DNA of 64,000 nt from Methyloprofundus sedimenti. GTDB lineage: Bacteria > Pseudomonadota > Gammaproteobacteria > Methylococcales > Methylomonadaceae. A model generated the notes under the pieces. It worked only from the letters and a program-made list of their open reading frames with translations, had not been told where the DNA came from and ran no database searches. Shown here one piece after another: positions 6,185 through 13,539 of this stretch. The number at the start of each line of letters is the position of its first letter. Within the stretch, counting starts at the first letter, position 1. Where the stretch lies: assembly GCF_002072955.1 (NCBI RefSeq), contig NZ_LPUF01000005.1, forward strand, positions 1 through 64,000. The letters are read 5' to 3'. The position numbers and the translations under genes are program-made.

Positions 6185-8233
6185 ATGCCTCCACAGATTC
6201 TTCAAAAAACACAGTTGGACGGTCTGACTCCGCAATTCTCTAAATCAGAAGAAAAAATCAATACAATTCTATTTGGAACGGCATTAACACTCTTACTATT
6301 GATACTCGGCGTAAAATTTCCAAACATCGTCGAAAAAATCAATAATGAAGTCACTGCGGTCCAGATCAGATTATTACCGGAAACACCCTTGTCCCGATTA
6401 CCCGTCATCGTGGAAGTGGATGAAAAAAGCCTTGTTGAGTATGGCCAATGGCCATGGCCTCGCTATCAAGTGGCGCAATTGCTTGAAGCTATTCAACGAG
6501 CCGGTGCTCTTAGTGTTGCGATTGACGCCGTGTTTGTTGAAAGAGATAGAACTTCTCCGCTGGAGATTCAGCGCGTTGCCGAAAGAGATTTTGGGCAATT
6601 TTTTTCGTTAAAAGGGATCGATAAAGCGCTCTGGGACTACGACTATGCTTTGGGGGAAACATTAAAGTCCGGGCCTTTTATACTCAGTTATTTTTTTTCC
6701 AATGACAAACCTTACCAAAAGTCCTGTCAACCGAAATCGGCTGGCGGTGCCTGGTTTTCAGCCGGCGGGGAAAAGCAGTCGTTGCATGTGCCAGCGCCTC
6801 AGAATGTTTTTTGCAATATAGAAGTACTGCAGCTGGCGGCCAAATATAGCGGGTTTATCAACTCCAAGGTCGATGCCGACGGACTTTATCGCGAGTCGCC
6901 ATTGATCATCGAATACAATGGTCAGCTTTATCCGAGCCTGGCCTTACAGGCTTATTTATCAGCAAAAAAAATCGACCACTTTTTAGTTTCAGCAAAGGAA
7001 AGCGGTTTGACTTTACAGGCGGGAAAAATCCAGATCCCGCTCGATCATGCAGGCAATTTACTGGTTAGATTTCCGAAATCCGAACAAACCTTCGAAAAAA
7101 TATCTGCATCCGATGTTCTTTCCAATAAAATCGGAACAAGCCGCTTGAAAGATAAAATCGTCATTGTCGGTTTTTCAGCTACGGGTTTACATGAGGTTCG
7201 TCCTACCCCTTATGCGCCGCAGTTTTTGGGTGTTGAAGTGCATGCATCAATCATCGACAACTTATCCCGGCATAATTTCTTGCATCGGCCCGACTATGCT
7301 AACGGATTGGAATTGTTTTTAGCCACAATGCTTGGACTTGTACTCTTTATCACTTTAGCCAGTGCAGGGCCAATCACACTTACGATTGTCCATTGCCTGA
7401 TAATTTTCTTGCTTTTCGCCGGATCGCAATCTCTTTTAGCTTTGTCCGGAATGGTCGTCTCACCCGCGCTACCCGTTATCATGGCCTTGGTAACCTTTTT
7501 ATCACTGTCATTAATCAAATACGCACAAGAAAGTCTTCATACCAAACGAATGAACTTAATGGTTGCCAGGACTCAAGAGGGCATTATTCAAAGCTTCAGT
7601 TCTATGTCAGAGTTTCGAGACCCCGAAACTGGCGCTCATATTCGGCGCACTCAACATTATGTCAAAGTGCTGGCGACTCATCTACAGCAACATCCAAAAT
7701 TCCAAACGGAGCTGACAGACGACATCATTGAGTTATTCTTTAAAGCTGCTCCTCTCCATGATATTGGTAAAGTCGGTATTCGCGATAACATTCTGCTTAA
7801 ACCCGGTTATCTTGAAAGTGACGAATTTGAAATCATGAAATCTCATCCACAAATTGGGGCCGACATCGTCGATGCTGTTGCGGCTCAAAGCGGCTGGAAT
7901 CCTTTTATGCGGATTGCCCAGGAAATTTGTTTATCGCACCATGAAAAATGGGATGGCAGCGGCTACCCCAAGGGATTAGTTGGCGAAGAAATTCCTCTGT
8001 CCGCCAGATTAATGATGCTTGCTGACGTCTATGATGCCTTAATCAGCAAACGAGTTTACAAACCAGCGTACTCGCATAATAAAGCTAAATCGATTATTCT
8101 CGAGGGCAAAAATAAGCATTTTGACCCTCTGGTCGTAGACGCTTTTCTAGCCACTGAAAATCAGTTTTTGGAAATTGCTCTCCAATTTCTCGACAGCGAC
8201 GATCAGCGACAGACCTTGCTCTCCGAAGTATAA
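6185..8233 (+). CDS. CHASE2 sensor protein with C-terminal HD-GYP phosphodiesterase domain
   Basis: This predicted inner-membrane receptor would convert a periplasmic signal into cyclic-di-GMP hydrolysis. Taking the ATG at 6185, just past the OmpA gene, gives 682 residues; the frame also runs 42 codons further upstream inside that gene, which I regard as overlap. One membrane segment (about residues 24-42) precedes a periplasmic CHASE2 domain (LPVIVEVDEKSL, WPWPRYQVAQLL, FVERDR). Three membrane segments follow (about 370-450), then an HD-GYP domain with the HD pair near residue 525 (LHDIGKVGIRDN), HHEKWDGSGYPKGL and ADVYDAL. The metal-binding and GYP residues look intact, so activity is likely. 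It is the last gene of the set with the FecR and OmpA proteins. Confidence 0.9.
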   Translation: MPPQILQKTQLDGLTPQFSKSEEKINTILFGTALTLLLLILGVKFPNIVEKINNEVTAVQIRLLPETPLSRLPVIVEVDEKSLVEYGQWPWPRYQVAQLLEAIQRAGALSVAIDAVFVERDRTSPLEIQRVAERDFGQFFSLKGIDKALWDYDYALGETLKSGPFILSYFFSNDKPYQKSCQPKSAGGAWFSAGGEKQSLHVPAPQNVFCNIEVLQLAAKYSGFINSKVDADGLYRESPLIIEYNGQLYPSLALQAYLSAKKIDHFLVSAKESGLTLQAGKIQIPLDHAGNLLVRFPKSEQTFEKISASDVLSNKIGTSRLKDKIVIVGFSATGLHEVRPTPYAPQFLGVEVHASIIDNLSRHNFLHRPDYANGLELFLATMLGLVLFITLASAGPITLTIVHCLIIFLLFAGSQSLLALSGMVVSPALPVIMALVTFLSLSLIKYAQESLHTKRMNLMVARTQEGIIQSFSSMSEFRDPETGAHIRRTQHYVKVLATHLQQHPKFQTELTDDIIELFFKAAPLHDIGKVGIRDNILLKPGYLESDEFEIMKSHPQIGADIVDAVAAQSGWNPFMRIAQEICLSHHEKWDGSGYPKGLVGEEIPLSARLMMLADVYDALISKRVYKPAYSHNKAKSIILEGKNKHFDPLVVDAFLATENQFLEIALQFLDSDDQRQTLLSEV

Positions 8234-8241
8234 GCTCTACT

Positions 8242-8315
8242 ACACAATTAAGTATACGCTAGGGGCCGGTCGCGAATCACGGCCTGCACCTATGTGTGGC
8301 TTAATTGTGTGATTT
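8242..8315 (+). terminator. Terminator-like structured element after the HD-GYP gene
   Basis: An 11-bp perfect stem, ACACAATTAAG (8242-8252) with CTTAATTGTGT (8300-8310), encloses a second hairpin, GGCCG/CGGCC (8264-8284). GATTTTTTGC follows directly. A long outer stem with a T run after it fits a Rho-independent terminator, although a 47-base enclosed region with its own hairpin is more elaborate than usual. Confidence 0.5.
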
Positions 8316-8687
8316 TTTGCATAGCCCGTTGGTTTAATTCCATCGATAACAAAACGTCGGTTATGACATTCGCTGTTTTTCATTTTATTTGTCCGTAATC
8401 GCAACGCTGTAAAAATGCATGCAACACCCTTATATGCAGCCAGTTTTCGGCTGGATCATCATAAAATAACCAGCATTTCAACCTTATCTTTTTCCAGACA
8501 ACTGATGGCTTCAGGGTATTTTGCGCTGAATTATTCGATACAGTTATCACAGGCTTTACAGGCTTTATCCGTTATTGGCATGGTTGCGCGAAGCAGGCTT
8601 GTAAAACCCGGAGTGTTTATACTTAAATCGCAGGATCTGTAGCGTATAATATATTCTTTTACCGGATTGATGAGTAGATAGGATTAT
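8311..8687. other. Non-coding stretch before the cobyrinate synthase gene
   Basis: I see no convincing gene here. A 75-codon frame at 8415-8642 has no ribosome site and no recognisable motifs. A short hairpin, CAGCC/GGCTG, lies near 8440-8457. TATAAT at 8645-8650 is a good -10 box for the downstream gene, without a clear -35 partner. I looked for the conserved elements of a cobalamin riboswitch because the next two genes make cobalamin, and did not find them. Confidence 0.4.
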
Positions 8688-9968
8688 ATGAAACTGGGAC
8701 TACTGGCGGGTACACATTCCGGTTGCGGAAAAACCACCCTGATGCTGACATTATTACAATATTTAAAAGCTCGGCAGCACAGTGTTGTTTCTTTTAAATC
8801 CGGGCCTGACTTTTTAGATCCTTTGTGGCATCAGGTGGTAACAGGCAGGCAGTCTTATAATGTTGATACCCGTATGATTGGTGTGCAACACTCTGCACAG
8901 CTCATTGCCCAGCAAGCTGCGGTTGCTGACTGTGGGTTGATAGAAGGCGTGATGGGTTTGTTTGATGGACGCTCGGGCGTTGGTGGTAGTGGTTCCAGTG
9001 CTGAACTGGCGCAAGCTTTGCAGGTACCCGTTTTTCTGGTGGTGGATGCCGGGGGTATGAGCGGGTCAATTGTGGCTATGGTCAGTGGTTATGTTACATA
9101 CGCACAAAAAATGGGCGTAACTATTGCCGGAATTATAGCTAACCGTGTTGGCAGTAAGCATCATGCAGGCTTATTAAGCGAGGCTTTATCTGATTATCAG
9201 CAGCCTCCCCTGGTCGCCTGGATGGAAAAAAGCGCACCTGTGTTACCTGAGCGACATTTGGGATTAGTGCAGCCGTCAGAAGTTCAACTACCGGATTTTT
9301 TACCTTTTCTGCATATTGAAGTTGATAATTTTGTGGATTTTTTGACTGAAACGTTATTTGTGCCGCCTGAGCCTGTAAAGCAGCAAGGCCTGTTAAAAAA
9401 CAAGAAAATTGCTGTGGCTAAAGATGCGGCCTGTTGTTTTATTTATCCGGCTAATCTGGATTTTTTACGTGAGCAAAGCGCAGAGATTTTATTTTTTTCA
9501 CCGCTTGCAGGTGAGGCGATTCCTTATTGTGCTGATACACTATGGCTGCCGGGCGGGTATCCGGAGTTATTTGCGCAAGCTCTGTCGGTATCAAATACCT
9601 GGCTTTCCTTGCGTGATTTTATCGAGGCAGACAAACCTGTATTAGCCGAATGTGGCGGTGCAATGTTACTGGGTGAGTCTTTAATTGATCTTGATGGGCG
9701 TTCGTGGTCGATGGCGAATATTTTACCTTTTCGTTCGAAAATGCAAACAAAACTGGCATCTTTAGGCTATCGGGAAGAAGCGGCAGGGGTTAAGGGACAT
9801 GAATTTCATCATTCAGTACGCAAAGCAGAGCAATCTTTAGAGCCTTGTTTTCAAGTTGAGCGGGGAGACACAGGCGTACGCTATAAGAATTTACGCGCTT
9901 CTTATGTGCACTGGTATTTTGCCAGTGCACCAGAAGTTATAACAAAGTGGTTGGGTGGTAGTCAATGA
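8688..9968 (+). CDS. cbiA: Cobyrinic acid a,c-diamide synthase (CbiA/CobB type)
   Basis: This cytoplasmic cobalamin-pathway enzyme amidates the a and c side chains of cobyrinate (or its hydrogeno form) using ATP and glutamine. The 426 residues show an N-terminal dethiobiotin-synthetase-like ATP domain with a P-loop (GTHSGCGKTT, residues 8-17), FKSGPDFLDP and EGVMGLFDG. A class I glutamine amidotransferase domain follows from about residue 230, with PGGYPE and the nucleophile Cys in AECGGAM (near residue 322). The gene overlaps the adenosyltransferase gene by four bases (ATGA), so the two are translationally coupled. Whether the pathway is the aerobic or anaerobic one cannot be told from this gene alone. 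Confidence 0.92.
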   Translation: MKLGLLAGTHSGCGKTTLMLTLLQYLKARQHSVVSFKSGPDFLDPLWHQVVTGRQSYNVDTRMIGVQHSAQLIAQQAAVADCGLIEGVMGLFDGRSGVGGSGSSAELAQALQVPVFLVVDAGGMSGSIVAMVSGYVTYAQKMGVTIAGIIANRVGSKHHAGLLSEALSDYQQPPLVAWMEKSAPVLPERHLGLVQPSEVQLPDFLPFLHIEVDNFVDFLTETLFVPPEPVKQQGLLKNKKIAVAKDAACCFIYPANLDFLREQSAEILFFSPLAGEAIPYCADTLWLPGGYPELFAQALSVSNTWLSLRDFIEADKPVLAECGGAMLLGESLIDLDGRSWSMANILPFRSKMQTKLASLGYREEAAGVKGHEFHHSVRKAEQSLEPCFQVERGDTGVRYKNLRASYVHWYFASAPEVITKWLGGSQ

Positions 9969-10501
9969 AAGAGAGAGAGCGTCGTCAAGGCATCGTTGTA
10001 GTCAATACCGGAGAGGGCAAAGGGAAATCTTCAAGTGCTTTCGGCATGGTATTTCGTGCTGCCGGCTGGGGCATGAAAGTGTGTGTGATTCAGTATATTA
10101 AGGGCAAATGGCAGACTGGCGAACAAAAAGCATCAGAACGTTTTGATAATATCGAATGGCATGTGCTGGGGGACGGCTTTACCTGGGATACTAAAAATCC
10201 GGAACAGGATATTAAAACCAGTCGTGAAATCTGGGAGTTTAGTAAGCAAAAAATATTATCTGAAGAGTATGATTTTGTTTTATTAGATGAAATTAATTAT
10301 TGTTGTGGCTATCACTGGATTTCAGGGCAGGAAATTGCGGATTTTATCGCACATGAAAAGCCACCCTGGATGCACCTGGTATTAACCGGACGTAATGCTG
10401 CACCTGAAGTGATTGAAGTGGCGCATACGGTAACAGAAATGACCAAGATTAAGCATGCCTATGCACAAGATATTAAGGCGGCACAGGGCGTGGAGTTTTA
10501 A
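9965..10501 (+). CDS. cobO: Cob(I)alamin (corrinoid) adenosyltransferase, CobA/CobO/BtuR type
   Basis: This enzyme transfers the adenosyl group of ATP to cob(I)alamin or a corrinoid precursor, completing the upper ligand of coenzyme B12. The 178-residue length is standard for the family. The P-loop is GEGKGKSS near the N-terminus, followed by the family features AAGWGMKVCVIQYIKG, the FTW motif, VLLDEINYC and VLTGRNA. It starts inside the last codons of the cobyrinate amidation gene (shared ATGA), which supports coexpression. Confidence 0.93.
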   Translation: MKERERRQGIVVVNTGEGKGKSSSAFGMVFRAAGWGMKVCVIQYIKGKWQTGEQKASERFDNIEWHVLGDGFTWDTKNPEQDIKTSREIWEFSKQKILSEEYDFVLLDEINYCCGYHWISGQEIADFIAHEKPPWMHLVLTGRNAAPEVIEVAHTVTEMTKIKHAYAQDIKAAQGVEF

Positions 10502-10604
10502 ATGAACCTAGCAACTATATTTGCGGGGCGCGGCTTGCTGAAAAGTCAGAAACCAGGTGTTTCCAGCTATATTGAAATCTGAATTAATCTATTTTTAAAT
10601 AATA

Positions 10605-11549
10605 ATGAAAGCACTTTATCCAGAAATTGAACCGTTTAATACTTTTTTTCTTGAAACAGGAAGCCTGCATAGGATATATGTGGAGCAATCCGGTAATCCA
10701 GAGGGAATTCCAGTTGTTTTTTTACATGGCGGCCCCTGTTCAGGTACACGACCAGGACAGCGCTGTTTTTTTGATCCCGATGTGTATCATATTATTTTAT
10801 TTGACCAGCGTGGCTGTGGTTTATCCTTGCCTTTTGGCGAGCTGGAGAATAATACGACACAGGATTTAATCGCGGATATGGAGCGCATTCGTCAGCAGTT
10901 AAATATTAAACAATGGCTATTATTTAGCGGTTCCTGGGGGAGTGCTCTAGCCTTGCTATATGCACAGCAATATACTGAATATGTTTCAGGAATGATTATC
11001 CGTGGAGTATTTTTAGCGCGGCAGCAAGACCTGGATTGGTTTGTTAGAGACGGTGCCAGCCGGATTTATCCTGAGCAATATCAGTGCTTGCTAGACAGTA
11101 CGCCGGGGCATAATATTGACTTGTTATATACCACTTTATGGTCCGATGATGAGCTCGCTGTGCGGCGTGTCGCCCAGGCGTGGATACAGTGGAGCAGCAA
11201 GGTTGCAGTAGGTGAGGATTATCAAAAAGTTGATCAGCCCGAGCACGTGACGCAAAAAATGGTCGATCAAGTTAAAATGGAATTGAATTATGCCCGGAAT
11301 CAATATTTCATTACAGAAAATCAAATACTGGAAAATTGCACCAGTTTACAAAATATCCCCTGTATTATCATTCACGGGCGGTATGATTTTGTTTGCCCCA
11401 TGGCTGCCGGATTGAGCTTATCCAGGGCGTTGCCGAAAGCTGAGTACAGAATATTGGAACACGCCGGGCATATTGCACAAGGTGATGAAATGATCGATGC
11501 CCTTGTCGATGCAAGTGATCAAATGGCCACGAGATTAGCTTTATCCTAA
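10605..11549 (+). CDS. pip: Proline iminopeptidase (alpha/beta hydrolase, peptidase S33)
   Basis: This cytoplasmic serine peptidase would release N-terminal proline from peptides. The 314 residues match the family length and include HGGPCSGTRPGQRCFFDP for the oxyanion region, FDQRGCG, an acid residue in IIHGRYDFVCP and the catalytic His in HAGHIAQGDE. The nucleophile elbow reads SGSWGS with Ser110. The first position of the usual G-x-S-x-G is Ser, whereas Pip enzymes normally have GGSWGS, so this is a mild deviation. The gene stands about 100 bases after the cobO-type gene and probably has its own expression. Confidence 0.88.
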   Translation: MKALYPEIEPFNTFFLETGSLHRIYVEQSGNPEGIPVVFLHGGPCSGTRPGQRCFFDPDVYHIILFDQRGCGLSLPFGELENNTTQDLIADMERIRQQLNIKQWLLFSGSWGSALALLYAQQYTEYVSGMIIRGVFLARQQDLDWFVRDGASRIYPEQYQCLLDSTPGHNIDLLYTTLWSDDELAVRRVAQAWIQWSSKVAVGEDYQKVDQPEHVTQKMVDQVKMELNYARNQYFITENQILENCTSLQNIPCIIIHGRYDFVCPMAAGLSLSRALPKAEYRILEHAGHIAQGDEMIDALVDASDQMATRLALS

Positions 11550-11705
11550 AAACCGCTGTTGACCGTTTTAAAACACTATAAGCATCTGAATATTGAATAT
11601 AATGATCGTTAATACTTGTCACCTGTTGGGTGTAGATACTCCACTTCACGGTTTTGTGAATAAATCTGAGCACGAAATCCATTTTCTACTGCGGTTTCTA
11701 AGATT

Positions 11706-12284
11706 ATGAGTGAGCAAAAAAAACGCCTGGTTATCGCCATGACAGGTGCGACTGGTGCAATTTATGGCGTCAGAATGTTGCAAGTGCTACAGCAACAGAA
11801 TAACTGGGAATCGCATCTGGTGATTTCAAATGCGGGTTTGGTAAATTTAAAATATGAACTGGATATGCCGCGTAAAGAGCTATATGCCTTAGCGGATATC
11901 ACGCATGGTGTTGATGATATTGCAGCGTCTATTGCCAGTGGATCTTTTAAAACAGAAGGCGTAATTGTTGCACCTTGTTCGATGAAAACTTTAGCGGCGA
12001 TTGCGCATGGTTTTGGGGATAATCTAATCTCGAGGTCGGCAGATGTGGCTTTAAAAGAGCGTCGTCGTGTGGTGATTATGCCGCGAGAAACACCGTTAAA
12101 TCTGGCGCATATTCGTAATATGGCAAGTGTAACTGAAATGGGTGGTATTATTTTTCCACCGATGCCAGCGTTTTATAATAAGTCTAATTCAATAGCAGCA
12201 ATGGTAGATGAAGGCGTCGGGCGGGTCCTGAATCTATTTGGGGTAAATGTTGAGGGTATGTTTGCGCAGTGGGAAGGCTTGTAA
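11706..12284 (+). CDS. ubiX: UbiX-family flavin prenyltransferase
   Basis: Enzymes of this family prenylate FMN to make the cofactor of UbiD-type decarboxylases, used for example in ubiquinone synthesis. The 192 residues show the N-terminal flavin-binding MTGATGAIYGVRML and the conserved central IVAPCSMKTLAAIAHGFGDNLISR region. PRETPLNLAHIRNMASVTEMG and PPMPAFYNK contact the flavin and phosphate in known members. No ubiD gene lies nearby; that partner must be elsewhere. Confidence 0.93.
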   Translation: MSEQKKRLVIAMTGATGAIYGVRMLQVLQQQNNWESHLVISNAGLVNLKYELDMPRKELYALADITHGVDDIAASIASGSFKTEGVIVAPCSMKTLAAIAHGFGDNLISRSADVALKERRRVVIMPRETPLNLAHIRNMASVTEMGGIIFPPMPAFYNKSNSIAAMVDEGVGRVLNLFGVNVEGMFAQWEGL

Positions 12285-12337
12285 TTAACTACAACTGAAT
12301 TCTATGCTGGGGCGTTAACCGAATAACAGAGGGTTTT

Positions 12338-12397
12338 ATGCAAATACTAAAGCAATACTCGATAGTGCTTGATGCCCCTTGGTTGGGTAATGGTTAA
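12338..12397 (+). CDS. Possible 19-residue peptide
   Basis: A short frame starts with ATG after a good ribosome binding site (AGAGGG, five bases upstream) and encodes MQILKQYSIVLDAPWLGNG. It lies between the flavin prenyltransferase gene and a small membrane-protein gene. I recognise no relative. The ribosome site makes it worth recording, but a chance frame of this length is quite possible. Confidence 0.2.
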   Translation: MQILKQYSIVLDAPWLGNG

Positions 12398-12438
12398 AGA
12401 ATTTTAGATAATAGTTTTGAGGAAATCAGGATTAATTT

Positions 12439-12741
12439 GTGAAATATTACGGTTTATTATTGCTGGGAATCTGGCTAATTACACGCAGTTTACTGGAGCT
12501 GTTGAATGTTCATTTTTCTTATGACAAGATTGTACTTGCCTGCATCGCTATCGCTGCTGGTGTATTTTTATCAACCCATGAACTTAAAGAAAAACTGGAA
12601 AGTATAGGTATACTACTGCTTGGAATATGGTTGATTATAGGGGCTGCTATAGTGCTGTTTAAGTTTACTATTCCGTCGAGTCACCTGGTAATGCCGATTC
12701 TGGCTTTACTTGCGGGTTTGCTGCTGATTATAAGAAGATAA
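12439..12741 (+). CDS. Small membrane protein with an internal duplication
   Basis: The 100-residue product starts at GTG behind a strong ribosome site (GAGGAAATCAGG). It consists of two similar halves, each with two hydrophobic segments. Half one begins YGLLLLGIWLITRS and half two begins IGILLLGIWLIIGA, separated by a polar stretch (THELKEKLES). It is therefore predicted to span the inner membrane four times and to have arisen by duplication of a two-span unit. I cannot assign a function. It lies upstream of the NlpE-like and glucan synthase genes on the same strand, 85 bases before the former. Confidence 0.6.
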   Translation: MKYYGLLLLGIWLITRSLLELLNVHFSYDKIVLACIAIAAGVFLSTHELKEKLESIGILLLGIWLIIGAAIVLFKFTIPSSHLVMPILALLAGLLLIIRR

Positions 12742-12826
12742 GTTATAAGTTTAACCAACGCTGAAATCAAGACATAGGTTTACGCATAAAAATGCGATAA
12801 CACATTATTTTATCAAGAGGTGATCA

Positions 12827-13354
12827 TTGAAAATATTAACAATACCTTTAAAACAAAGCCTGAATTTTATATTACTCAGTATCTTTACGGTGTCTATAAG
12901 TCCGGCGATAGCTAATTCTGACAAGCAAGCCATGGAAGCTGTTCAAAAAGCCCGTCAAATGACTCGGCAAGACGATCATTCAGCACATCTGACACCCGTT
13001 GACGAGAGTCAAAAATTTCGGGGAGTGTATTATGGTTACCTCCCATGCAAAGACTGTGCTGGTACTAAAATGACGCTGTCATTAAAAAATAAAAATAATT
13101 ACTTGCTGGTGACTCAGTATGCAAAAGCCTCATCCAGGGAGTATTACGATAAAGGTAAATATACCTGGGATGACAAAACGCGTACTGTTACCTTGGTATC
13201 GCGCAAGAATTCAAGCATAAGTAAATACAGTATTATAGATGAAGGAACACTTGTTCCGTTTACTGTTGATGGAACACCCAGGGTCGTTGATCAGGATGAA
13301 TATGCTCTACGCAGAAGCGATACTGTAGAATCCCGTGAAGTGCATATTCATTGA
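12827..13354 (+). CDS. Periplasmic NlpE N-terminal-domain-like protein
   Basis: The 175-residue product starts at TTG behind AAGAGG. It has a signal peptide (FILLSIFTVSISPAIA), and the mature part contains the GVYYGYLPCKDCAG motif followed by alternating strands ending in DEYALRR. This is the pattern of the NlpE N-terminal domain, a small barrel with a CxxC pair linked in E. coli to copper and envelope stress. Unlike NlpE there is no lipobox cysteine, so it is probably soluble in the periplasm. A His-rich tail (REVHIH) and an earlier DDHSAH could bind metal; this is speculation. It precedes the glucan synthase gene by 185 bases. Confidence 0.7.
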   Translation: MKILTIPLKQSLNFILLSIFTVSISPAIANSDKQAMEAVQKARQMTRQDDHSAHLTPVDESQKFRGVYYGYLPCKDCAGTKMTLSLKNKNNYLLVTQYAKASSREYYDKGKYTWDDKTRTVTLVSRKNSSISKYSIIDEGTLVPFTVDGTPRVVDQDEYALRRSDTVESREVHIH

Positions 13355-13539
13355 TATAGGTTTTAATCGGTAGCAACGTACAAAACGAAATTTAAACTTG
13401 TAATACAGAAGGTATCTATAACAGCTGCTTTCTGCAGGCAATTACACAAATGGTGCATTTGCTGGCAATTATTGAGAGATTATTAATGTTTTGCTGCTGC
13501 CTTAATTACTATTAATAGATTTAAGTTATAGGTATAACA

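Noticed and set aside
8415-8642. A 75-codon frame before the cobyrinate synthase gene
   Set aside because: No ribosome site, no family motif, and composition unlike the neighbouring genes; more likely non-coding leader sequence.
8311-8687. Cobalamin riboswitch
   Set aside because: Expected from the downstream genes, but no B12-box-like segment or matching folded core was found by eye.
10502-10582. A 26-residue frame starting at the cobO-type stop codon
   Set aside because: No ribosome site or recognisable sequence; probably a chance frame in an intergenic gap.
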